NCBI GenBank assembly: GCA_047604965.1
Contig: JASGGQ010000155.1
Span: forward strand, 1-5,758
Reading direction: 5' to 3'
Origin: JAGIBJ01 sp047604965
GTDB lineage: Bacteria > Actinomycetota > Thermoleophilia > Solirubrobacterales > Solirubrobacteraceae
Length of the DNA: 5,758 nucleotides
Positions within the stretch are counted from its first letter, which is position 1. The number at the start of each line of letters is the position of its first letter. The position numbers and the translations under genes were made by a program. Positions 1 through 5,547 of the stretch are shown piece after piece. A model generated the notes under the pieces. The model searched no databases. It saw only the letters and a list, made by a program, of their open reading frames with translations, and was not told where the DNA came from.

Positions 1-1423
1 AGAGCGCCTTGAGGATGTCCTCGACGCGATCTTTCGCGTCGCCGAACAGCATTTGCGTGTTGTCGCGGAAGAACAGCGGGTTTTGTACGCCCGCGTAGCC
101 GGAGGCCATCGAACGTTTGAAGACGATCACGTTCTCGGCTTCCCAAACGTGCAGGACGGGCATGCCGGCGATCGGGCTGCCGGGGTCTTCGGAGGCGGCG
201 GGATTGACGGTGTCGTTGGCGCCGATCACGAGGACGACCGAGGTATCGGCGAAGTCGTCGTTGATCTCGTCCATTTCGAGCACGATGTCGTACGGCACTT
301 TGGCTTCGGCGAGCAGCACGTTCATGTGGCCTGGGAGTCGGCCGGCGACGGGGTGAATGCCGAAGCGCACGTCGACGCCTTGCTCGCGCAGTTTGCGGGT
401 CATGTCGGCGACGCCGTGCTGCGCCTGCGCGACGGCCATGCCGTAGCCGGGCGTGATGATGACCGATTTGGCGCTCTTGAGCAGTTCGGCGGCGCCTTCG
501 GCGTTGATTTCGCGATGTTCGCCGTAGTCGACATCATCGCTGGCCGGCGCTTCGATGCCGAAGCCTCCGGCGATGACCGAGATGAACGAGCGGTTCATCG
601 CTTCGCACATGATGTAGCTCAGGTAGGCACCGGAGGAGCCGACGAGCGCGCCGGTGATGATCAGCGCGTCGTTGCCGAGCAGGAAGCCTGATGCGGCGGC
701 GGCCCAGCCGGAGTAGGAGTTGAGCATCGATACGACGACCGGCATATCGCCGCCGCCGATCGAGGCGACGAGGTGCCAGCCGAGCAGGAGCGCGAGGATC
801 GTCGCGAGGACGACAGGGACGATCCCGGGGCTGGCGACAAACCACACAGTCAGCGCCGCGAACACGACCAGCGATCCGACGTTGATCGCGTTTTTACCGG
901 GCAGCATCAGCGGTTTGGAGTCGATTTTCGCGGAGAGTTTGAGGTAGGCGACGATCGAGCCGGTGAAGGTGACGGCGCCGATGAAGATGCCGATCACCAC
1001 TTCGGCGTGGTGGATGCCGAGGGTGCCGAGGGCGTCGAGCGCCTGCCATTCCTCGCCGCCGGACTGGTGTTCGACGAGCAGGAATCCGTTCCAGCCGACG
1101 AGCACGGCGGCCAGGCCGACGAAGCTGTGCAGGAGCGCGATCAGTTCGGGCATGCCGGTCATCTCGACGATGCGGGCACGCCAGAACCCGATGGCCGCGC
1201 CGACGCCGACGGCGACGACGAGCAGGATCAGGCCGATCGTTTCGATGTCAGCGTCGATCGCGAGCCAGATCGTCGCAACGAGCGCGAGTGCCATGCCGGC
1301 CATGCCGTACCGCAGGCCGACCTTCGCGGTCTCGTGTTTGGAGAGCCCGGCGAGCGCGGCGATGAAGAGCAGCGCGGCAACGATGTACGCGGCCTGCGCG
1401 GGAACTGTGACGGAATGAGACAT
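1..1423 (-). CDS. pntB: NAD(P) transhydrogenase subunit beta (PntB), stop codon just outside the window
   Basis: This is the beta subunit of the membrane transhydrogenase. With PntA it reduces NADP+ with NADH, driven by proton re-entry across the cytoplasmic membrane. Translating 1423 to 2 gives 474 codons without a stop. The N-terminal half (about 1-285) is a multi-helix membrane domain (dII) containing HSFVGLAAVLVG; H99 there matches the E. coli proton-pathway His. It also has GGGDMPVVVSMLNSYSGW at about 223-240. The C-terminal half is the NADP(H)-binding domain dIII: PGYGMAVAQAQH (325-336), HPVAGRLPGHMNVLLAEA (357-374), IGANDTVNPAA (400-410) and KRSMASGYAGVQNPLFF (436-452). The last visible residues, DILKAL, match the usual family C-terminus. 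The leftover base is T on the coding strand, so the stop probably begins at position 1. The ATG start is supported by AGGAG 7 nt upstream and by a 3-nt gap from pntA. E. coli PntB is about 462 aa, so length is normal. Confidence 0.97.
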   Translation of the reverse strand, partial: MSHSVTVPAQAAYIVAALLFIAALAGLSKHETAKVGLRYGMAGMALALVATIWLAIDADIETIGLILLVVAVGVGAAIGFWRARIVEMTGMPELIALLHSFVGLAAVLVGWNGFLLVEHQSGGEEWQALDALGTLGIHHAEVVIGIFIGAVTFTGSIVAYLKLSAKIDSKPLMLPGKNAINVGSLVVFAALTVWFVASPGIVPVVLATILALLLGWHLVASIGGGDMPVVVSMLNSYSGWAAAASGFLLGNDALIITGALVGSSGAYLSYIMCEAMNRSFISVIAGGFGIEAPASDDVDYGEHREINAEGAAELLKSAKSVIITPGYGMAVAQAQHGVADMTRKLREQGVDVRFGIHPVAGRLPGHMNVLLAEAKVPYDIVLEMDEINDDFADTSVVLVIGANDTVNPAASEDPGSPIAGMPVLHVWEAENVIVFKRSMASGYAGVQNPLFFRDNTQMLFGDAKDRVEDILKAL

Positions 1424-1426
1424 GCC

Positions 1427-2953
1427 CTAGCTCCTGGAGAACATGGCGAGCATGCGGCGAGTTACCGCGAAGCCACCGAAGACGTTGATGCTCGCGAGCA
1501 GGATCGCCGCGGTCGATATGGCGGTGATCAAGCTGTCGCCGTGGCCGATTTGGATCAGCCCGCCGACGACGATGATCCCGGAGATCGCGTTGGTGACCGA
1601 CATCAGCGGGGTGTGCAGCGCATGGTGTACATGTCCGATGACGTAGTAGCCGACGACGATCGCGAGCGCGAAGACGGTCAGGTGCGGGACGAGCGTCGGC
1701 GGGGCGAGCGCGACGATCCCGAAGAACGCGGCGGCGCCGAGCAGCACGAGTCCCAGGCGCGTGGCGTCCGACATCGGCTCCTTCGGCGGAGCCGGTTCGA
1801 CCGCCGGTTTGGCGGCAGCTGGCGCCGGTGCGGCGGACACTTGCACCTCCGGCGGCGGCCATGCCAGCTCGCCGTCTTTGACGACGGTGATGCTGCGCTG
1901 CACAACGTCATCCCAGTCGAGCACGAGGACGCCGTCTTTGCCGGGCGTCATCAGCTTCATCAGGTTGACGAGGTTCGTGCCGTAGAGCTGCGACGCTTGG
2001 GCGGGCAGGCGGCCGGCCAGGTCGGTGTAGCCGAGGATCGTGACGCCGTTGTCGGTCACGACCGCTTCGCCTTTGACGGTGCCTTCGACGTTGCCGCCGT
2101 TGGCGGCGGCCATGTCGACGATCACGCTGCCGGCCTTCATCGACGCGACCATCTCTTTGGTGATCAGCGTCGGCGCCGGGCGTCCGGGGATCAGCGCGGT
2201 GGTGATGATGATGTCGACGTCGGTCGCCAGTTCGGCGTAGAGCGCTGCGGCGCGCGCGTTGTAGTCGTCCGACATCTCCTTCGCGTAGCCGGTGGCGGAG
2301 ACTTCGACCTCGGCGGACTCGACGGAGAGGTATTCGCCGCCGAGCGACTTGACCTGATCCGCGACTTCGGGGCGGGGGTCGGTGGCGACGACGATCGCGC
2401 CGAGGCTGCCGGCCGCGCCGATCGCCGCAAGTCCGGCAACGCCGACGCCAGCGACGAGTACCTTCGCCGGGTTGACTTTGCCGGCGGCCGTCACCTGACC
2501 GGTAAAGAAGCGGCCGAAGCTGTGGGCGGCTTCGACGACGGCCCGGTAGCCGGCGATGTTCGCCATCGACGAGAGCACGTCGAGCGACTGCGCGCGGGAG
2601 ATGCGCGGCACGGCGTCCATCGAGAGGGCGGTGATGTCGCGCGTCGCGAGGTCGTCAACCATCGCCTGATCGAGCCGGGGTGACAGCAACGCGATCAGCG
2701 TCGCGCCCGGCTTGAGGCGATCGAGCTGCGCCTTGACCGGTGCGTTGACGCCGAAGACGATGTCGGCCGCGAGGCTGTCGCCGATCGTCGCGCCGGCCTC
2801 AACGTAGGCCTCGTCGGTGAAGCTGGCCGCTTCGCCCGCGCCGGTTTCGACGACGACGTCGTAGCCCAGTTTGAGGAGTTGCACAACGGTCGCGGGAGTC
2901 GCGGCGACGCGCGTCTCCCCGGCCTGTGCCTCCTTCAGCACTCCGATCAACAA
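1427..2953 (-). CDS. pntA: NAD(P) transhydrogenase subunit alpha (PntA), fused single-chain form
   Basis: This is the alpha subunit of the proton-translocating transhydrogenase: it binds NAD(H) and passes hydride to NADP+ on PntB. The protein is 508 aa, the size of E. coli PntA (510). Residues 1-370 form domain I, with the start MLIGVLKE, the catalytic loop PRISRAQSLD (116-125; R117, Q122 and D125 line up with R127/Q132/D135 of Rhodospirillum rubrum), the Rossmann motif GVGVAG (169-174) and the mobile-loop region GYTDLAGRLP near 308-317. An Ala/Pro-rich linker spans about 371-393. About four hydrophobic helices follow (about 399-503), including the family motif HTPLMSVTNAISGIIVVGG (from 447) and ASINVFGGFAVTRRML. 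This is the fused arrangement, not the split PntAA/PntAB of some bacteria. The start is TTG at 2953, chosen because AGGAG lies 8 nt upstream and the N-terminus fits the family; the next codon is also TTG and cannot be fully excluded. It is the first gene of a pntA-pntB operon. Confidence 0.97.
   Translation of the reverse strand: MLIGVLKEAQAGETRVAATPATVVQLLKLGYDVVVETGAGEAASFTDEAYVEAGATIGDSLAADIVFGVNAPVKAQLDRLKPGATLIALLSPRLDQAMVDDLATRDITALSMDAVPRISRAQSLDVLSSMANIAGYRAVVEAAHSFGRFFTGQVTAAGKVNPAKVLVAGVGVAGLAAIGAAGSLGAIVVATDPRPEVADQVKSLGGEYLSVESAEVEVSATGYAKEMSDDYNARAAALYAELATDVDIIITTALIPGRPAPTLITKEMVASMKAGSVIVDMAAANGGNVEGTVKGEAVVTDNGVTILGYTDLAGRLPAQASQLYGTNLVNLMKLMTPGKDGVLVLDWDDVVQRSITVVKDGELAWPPPEVQVSAAPAPAAAKPAVEPAPPKEPMSDATRLGLVLLGAAAFFGIVALAPPTLVPHLTVFALAIVVGYYVIGHVHHALHTPLMSVTNAISGIIVVGGLIQIGHGDSLITAISTAAILLASINVFGGFAVTRRMLAMFSRS
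1430..1437 (-). promoter_or_regulatory. Ribosome binding site of pntB
   Basis: The minus-strand octamer CCAGGAGC contains AGGAG (plus 1431-1435) with 7 nt before the pntB ATG. It overlaps the last codons of pntA, so translation of the two subunits is probably coupled. The same octamer precedes pntA. Confidence 0.85.
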
Positions 2954-2960
2954 ACTGTGG

Positions 2961-2968
2961 GCTCCTGG
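2961..2968 (-). promoter_or_regulatory. Ribosome binding site that fixes the TTG start of pntA
   Basis: The minus-strand octamer CCAGGAGC puts AGGAG (plus 2962-2966) 8 nt upstream of the TTG at 2953. There is no ATG or GTG at a better distance that keeps the family N-terminus. Directly upstream is the palindrome AAAATTTT (2969-2976), a rare AT-rich run in this GC-rich sequence, which probably keeps the ribosome-loading site unstructured (inference). The octamer is identical to the one before pntB. Confidence 0.8.
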
Positions 2969-3165
2969 AAAATTTTGGTGGCAGATGGACTTCCCAGACC
3001 GCGCCGCTCAGTTGCCAGCTGCGAGGGGTCCGGTCGGGACGCCGTTCCTCGGTGCTGCTGATCAGCGTGCGCAGAGAACGCGAAAGGTATCGGTCCGGGG
3101 CGCCCGGCTGACGTTCGCCTCGGTTGCGGGAGGCTCGGCATGCGGTGTCGCAGGTCGTTCGCGGC

Positions 3166-3216
3166 GTGCAGATCGGCGATGCCAGCGGCCGGATCTGCAC
3201 CTGCGCGCGGCCGCTG
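3166..3216. repeat. Interleaved inverted repeats with H-type pseudoknot topology
   Basis: Two perfect 9-bp inverted repeats are interleaved. GTGCAGATC (3166-3174) pairs with GATCTGCAC (3192-3200). CAGCGGCCG (3183-3191) pairs with CGGCCGCTG (3208-3216). The order A-B-A'-B', with no base between B and A' and connecting loops of 8 and 7 nt, is the geometry of an H-type pseudoknot with stacked stems; otherwise the two hairpins are mutually exclusive. On the minus strand it lies 39 nt past the lipoprotein stop and about 210-260 nt before the pntA start. It could therefore be a 3'-end structure of the upstream mRNA or part of a pntA leader. Neither strand has a U-run after it, so it is not a standard intrinsic terminator. 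The pairing is read directly from the sequence; the function is unknown. Confidence 0.45.
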
Positions 3217-3254
3217 ACACGGGCGGGTGCCGCGAGGACGACGGCCGGCCGCCG

Positions 3255-4148
3255 CTACGACGAAGGCGCGATCGCCGCGACCCGCCCGGCGAGGTCGTTC
3301 GCCGTCAGGTGCTCGGAGGCGCGGGCAACGCCGGCCTCGTCGGTGCCGGTGATCACCCAGAAGGTGTCGCCGAGCACGTCGCGCGTTGCGAAGATCACGC
3401 CTGTTCCTGGGCCGTAGGTGCCGGGGTCGGCCGCCTGCCCGAACGGCGCGCCTTCGGTGACGCTGCTGCCATCGCTCGCGAGTTGGAGCCCGAAGCCGTT
3501 GCGTTCCGGTTCGCCTTCGATCGCGAGCGCCGTCCGCAATCGTCCGCTGGCCAGGCGCGTACGCAGCGCCTGCCACGGCCCGACGTAGACGCGCAGCGCG
3601 GTCGTCGCGGTGGCATCTTGCAGCCCTGAGATGCCGGTCTTCACGCCAGCCTCGCCGAGCGCGCCGATCGTCGCGCGGCACGCCGACGATTCAGCGTCGG
3701 CGCATTGCACGCGCGTTGGCATGAGGCGGCGTTTGGCGGTGAAGCGCGTGGTGAATGGCGCCGGGAAGAGACCGACGACGGCCCTCGGCACGGCGGCCGG
3801 GTCGGAGACATCGCGCACCAGCCAGCCGGTGCGGTCGCCCGGGTAGGCGCGCTCGCGACTGCCGCCGACCGGTTTGATGCCGTTCAGATAGCCGGTCAGC
3901 GCGACTTTGCCGCCATCGCCAAAGAGCGTGTGGTGAACCTCCTCTTCGAGCTGCCCGAGCCGCTTTGGGACGCCGGCATTGAGCGCACGCACGCCCGGCG
4001 GCACGTCCTTCGGCGCGCCGATCACGACGCCGCGCTCGATCGTGATCGCGTCGATCGTCTTCGCGTCGGTCTTGCGCGGTCCACCACATGCCGCGACCCC
4101 GATGGTCATCGCAATCAGCACCGCCAGCGCGGCCGCCGGGCGAACCAC
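3255..4148 (-). CDS. Secreted lipoprotein of unknown function
   Basis: I do not recognise a named family. From the GTG at 4148 the product is 297 aa. A 20-residue signal peptide (MVRP, then a hydrophobic core) ends in the lipobox GVAAC, so Cys21 would be lipidated and the mature protein anchored outside the membrane. The mature part is mixed and soluble with no further membrane helix. Visible stretches are LEEEVHHTLFGDGGKVALTGYLNG (about 67-90, split here only for reference), two cysteines (C149, C157) that could form a disulphide, and a C-terminal segment DTFWVITGTDEAGV followed by an Ala/Leu-rich helix (261-297), which resembles an alpha/beta unit. An in-frame GTG at 4199 would add 17 residues, but that stretch uses many T-ending codons (about half GC at third positions), unlike the strongly GC3-rich body, so I prefer 4148. 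Neither start has a clear Shine-Dalgarno. The gene diverges from the acyl-CoA dehydrogenase gene and is separated from pntA by 301 bp. Confidence 0.78.
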   Translation of the reverse strand: MVRPAAALAVLIAMTIGVAACGGPRKTDAKTIDAITIERGVVIGAPKDVPPGVRALNAGVPKRLGQLEEEVHHTLFGDGGKVALTGYLNGIKPVGGSRERAYPGDRTGWLVRDVSDPAAVPRAVVGLFPAPFTTRFTAKRRLMPTRVQCADAESSACRATIGALGEAGVKTGISGLQDATATTALRVYVGPWQALRTRLASGRLRTALAIEGEPERNGFGLQLASDGSSVTEGAPFGQAADPGTYGPGTGVIFATRDVLGDTFWVITGTDEAGVARASEHLTANDLAGRVAAIAPSS

Positions 4149-4231
4149 CGACGGAACACCAGCAACCGGGCGGATACAACCAAGCAGGCGACGCGACACG
4201 ACCGCAGACCCTACCGCCGCCACCACCCCCA

Positions 4232-4285
4232 GCGCCGAGCGTCGAAATTGCGCCCCCCTGGGGGCACAATTTCGACGCTCGGCGC
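4232..4285. repeat. 54-bp near-perfect palindrome (REP-like or operator/RNA hairpin)
   Basis: The arms 4232-4257 and 4260-4285 are 26 bp each and complementary at 25 positions, with only 2 nt (4258-4259) at the centre. The outer part of each arm reads GCGCCGAGCGTCGAAATTG, and the inner part is a run of C facing a run of G. The single mismatch (4251 C opposite 4266 A) becomes a G-U wobble in a minus-strand transcript, so RNA in that direction would be fully paired. No T-run follows on either strand, so it is not a classical intrinsic terminator, and a terminator is not expected between divergent genes. It could be a dispersed intergenic palindrome (REP or small MITE type), a regulator-binding site serving both genes, or a structured leader of the lipoprotein mRNA. 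Confidence 0.85.
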
Positions 4286-4347
4286 GCGTGGCGTTCGTGT
4301 GGAGCGGGCGGCCCGGGACGACATCGCCAAATACCGAACGGTTGTCT

Positions 4348-4375
4348 TGCATCTCGCGGACAGGTGTGGCAGGCT
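4348..4375 (+). promoter_or_regulatory. Possible promoter of the acyl-CoA dehydrogenase gene
   Basis: TTGCAT (4348-4353) and CAGGCT (4370-4375) are spaced by 16 bp and roughly resemble sigma-70 -35 and -10 boxes of high-GC bacteria. Transcription would then start about 4381-4384, at or next to the ATG at 4384, giving a leaderless or nearly leaderless mRNA. That would agree with the lack of a clear Shine-Dalgarno there. Both boxes are weak matches, so this is only a suggestion. Confidence 0.22.
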
Positions 4376-4383
4376 CAGGTTTC

Positions 4384-5547
4384 ATGAGCGTAGCTTTGAG
4401 TCGCGGCACGATGCCTCCGTTTACCGAGGAGCATGAGGAGCTGCGCGCGTCGATTCGCGCCTTCGTCGAGCGTGAGCTATCGCCAAATGTCGACCAGTGG
4501 GAGCGCGACCGGTGGTTCCCGAACGACGTATTTCGCAAGCTCGCTGCACACGGATTCCTCGGCCTCAAGTTCCCCGAGCAGTACGGCGGCCAGGGCGGCG
4601 ACCACCTCCACGCCGCGATCCTCTGCGAAGAGCTGTCGCGCACCGGTTCGGCAGGGCTGGCCGTCGGCATCTGCGCGCACGCCGACCTCGCGCTGCCTCC
4701 GATCTACGCCTTCGGCACCGAAGACCAGCGGGAGCGCTACCTCGCACCCGGCATCGCCGCTGAGAAGATCGGCGCGCTCGCGATCACCGAACCCGGCGCC
4801 GGCTCCGATGTCGCAAACATCCAAACGCACGCCGAGAAGGTCGACGGCGGCTGGGTCGTCAACGGCGAGAAGATCTTCATCACCAACGGCGTACGCGCCG
4901 ACTTCTACGTCGCGGCGATCAAGACGTCACCGGAAGGCGGCCACAGCGGCATGAGCTTCCTGATCGTCGATCACGTCGATGGCAACGGCGTCAGCGCAAC
5001 ACCACTGGAAAAGCTTGGCTGGCATTGCAGCGACACCGGCGCGATCGCCTTCCAGGACGTGTTCGTTCCGGACGAAAACCTGCTCGGCGAGGCAGGCGGC
5101 GGCTTCAAGCTGATCATGCAGAACTTCCAGTGGGAACGGCTCGTGCTGACGCTCGGCGCGATTGCCGGGGCCGAGCGGGGGCTGGAACTCACGCTCGACT
5201 ACATCAAGCAGCGCGAGGCGTTCGGACGGCCAATCGGCACCTTCCAAGTCAACCGTCACAAGCTGGCGCAGCTCGCGACCGAGCTGTACGCGGCGCGCGC
5301 CCAGGCATACGATGCGCTGCGCCGGTTCGTCGCGGGCGAAAACGCGACGATCGAAGTGTCGATGGTCAAGCTCTTCTCGCAGCGCCTCTGCCTGAAGATC
5401 GCGGACGAGTGCGTACAGCTGCACGGCGGCGCCGGCTACCTTGCCGGTCCAATCGAACGCGGCCTGCGCGACGCGCGACTGGGCCCGATCGGTGGCGGCA
5501 CCGACGAGATCATGCGCGAGATCATCGGCCGCTCGATGGGCCTGTGA
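4384..5547 (+). CDS. Acyl-CoA dehydrogenase (FadE-like, long-chain/isovaleryl-type active site)
   Basis: This FAD-dependent enzyme oxidises an acyl-CoA thioester to the trans-2-enoyl-CoA and passes electrons to electron-transfer flavoprotein, the first step of beta-oxidation or branched-chain acid breakdown. From the ATG at 4384 it is 387 aa, the usual length. The N-terminal helical domain begins FTEEHEELRASIRAFVERE. The middle beta domain carries the family signature LAITEPGAGSDVAN (132-145), and the C-terminal helical domain has KQREAFGRPIGTFQ and QLHGGAGYLAGPIERGLRDAR (from 345). Medium- and short-chain enzymes have a catalytic Glu in YEGT near the C-terminus; here that motif is IGGGTDEIM (369-377), with Gly in its place. 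Glu251 in WERLV matches the helix-G catalytic Glu of isovaleryl-CoA and long-chain dehydrogenases, so the protein should be active. Substrate is not determined. An ATG at 4411 (378 aa) is an alternative start; neither has a good Shine-Dalgarno. The next gene overlaps or follows within 5 nt. Confidence 0.95.
   Translation: MSVALSRGTMPPFTEEHEELRASIRAFVERELSPNVDQWERDRWFPNDVFRKLAAHGFLGLKFPEQYGGQGGDHLHAAILCEELSRTGSAGLAVGICAHADLALPPIYAFGTEDQRERYLAPGIAAEKIGALAITEPGAGSDVANIQTHAEKVDGGWVVNGEKIFITNGVRADFYVAAIKTSPEGGHSGMSFLIVDHVDGNGVSATPLEKLGWHCSDTGAIAFQDVFVPDENLLGEAGGGFKLIMQNFQWERLVLTLGAIAGAERGLELTLDYIKQREAFGRPIGTFQVNRHKLAQLATELYAARAQAYDALRRFVAGENATIEVSMVKLFSQRLCLKIADECVQLHGGAGYLAGPIERGLRDARLGPIGGGTDEIMREIIGRSMGL

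Larger units (their letters stand above)
2954..3254. other. Intergenic region upstream of pntA
   Basis: This 301-bp gap lies between the stop of the lipoprotein gene and the start of pntA, both on the minus strand. Reading frames that cross it have no family resemblance and no ribosome binding site that I can defend, and they overlap pntA or the lipoprotein gene, so I treat it as non-coding. It should hold the end of the lipoprotein transcript and the promoter and leader of pntAB, but I cannot place a convincing -35/-10 pair. Visible structures are two interleaved 9-bp inverted repeats (3166-3216), a short GC hairpin (3095-3099 with 3103-3107, 3-nt loop) and an imperfect 13-bp palindrome (3009-3021). 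Confidence 0.7.
4149..4383. other. Divergent intergenic region between lipoprotein and acyl-CoA dehydrogenase genes
   Basis: This 235-bp region must contain the promoters of two divergent genes. Its main content is the long palindrome at 4232-4285. If the lipoprotein begins at the upstream GTG (4199), the gap shrinks to 184 bp. Reading frames continue through it from both sides but show no family resemblance here. The segment has less GC-biased third positions than the flanking genes. Confidence 0.7.

Noticed and set aside
53..691. Plus-strand open frame opposite pntB
   Set aside because: It is low-complexity Asp/Gly/His/Val-rich shadow of the PntB dIII coding sequence and has no ribosome binding site.
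773..2683. A 636-codon plus-strand open frame opposite pntA and the start of pntB
   Set aside because: The translation is dominated by Asp, Arg, Gly and Glu with no fold or family, as expected for the complement of GC-rich genes. It is fully covered by the unmistakable pntA and pntB on the other strand.
3009..3021. Imperfect 13-bp palindrome as a regulator operator
   Set aside because: It has one internal mismatched pair, is short, occurs once in the window and matches no operator that I can name.
2954..3165. Known riboswitch class (for example cobalamin or SAM) before pntA
   Set aside because: I looked for conserved box sequences on the minus strand and found only short chance similarities, with no set of conserved elements in the right order.
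2871..3629. Plus-strand open frame crossing the pntA upstream gap
   Set aside because: It begins inside pntA, has an Arg/Pro/Ala-rich composition, shows no family resemblance and overlaps the lipoprotein gene, which has a clear signal peptide and lipobox.
4232..4285. Intrinsic terminator
   Set aside because: No T-run follows the stem on either strand, and the flanking genes diverge from this site.
3979..4383. N-terminal extension of the dehydrogenase frame upstream of 4384
   Set aside because: The extra residues are Ser/Thr/Arg/Pro-rich, lie opposite the lipoprotein gene and across the palindrome, and the family length and N-terminus fit the 4384 or 4411 start.
4149..4670. N-terminal extension of the lipoprotein frame back into the dehydrogenase gene
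   Set aside because: The open frame reaches 4670 only because stops are rare at this GC content. The extension runs antisense to the dehydrogenase, crosses the palindrome and would bury the signal peptide in the interior.
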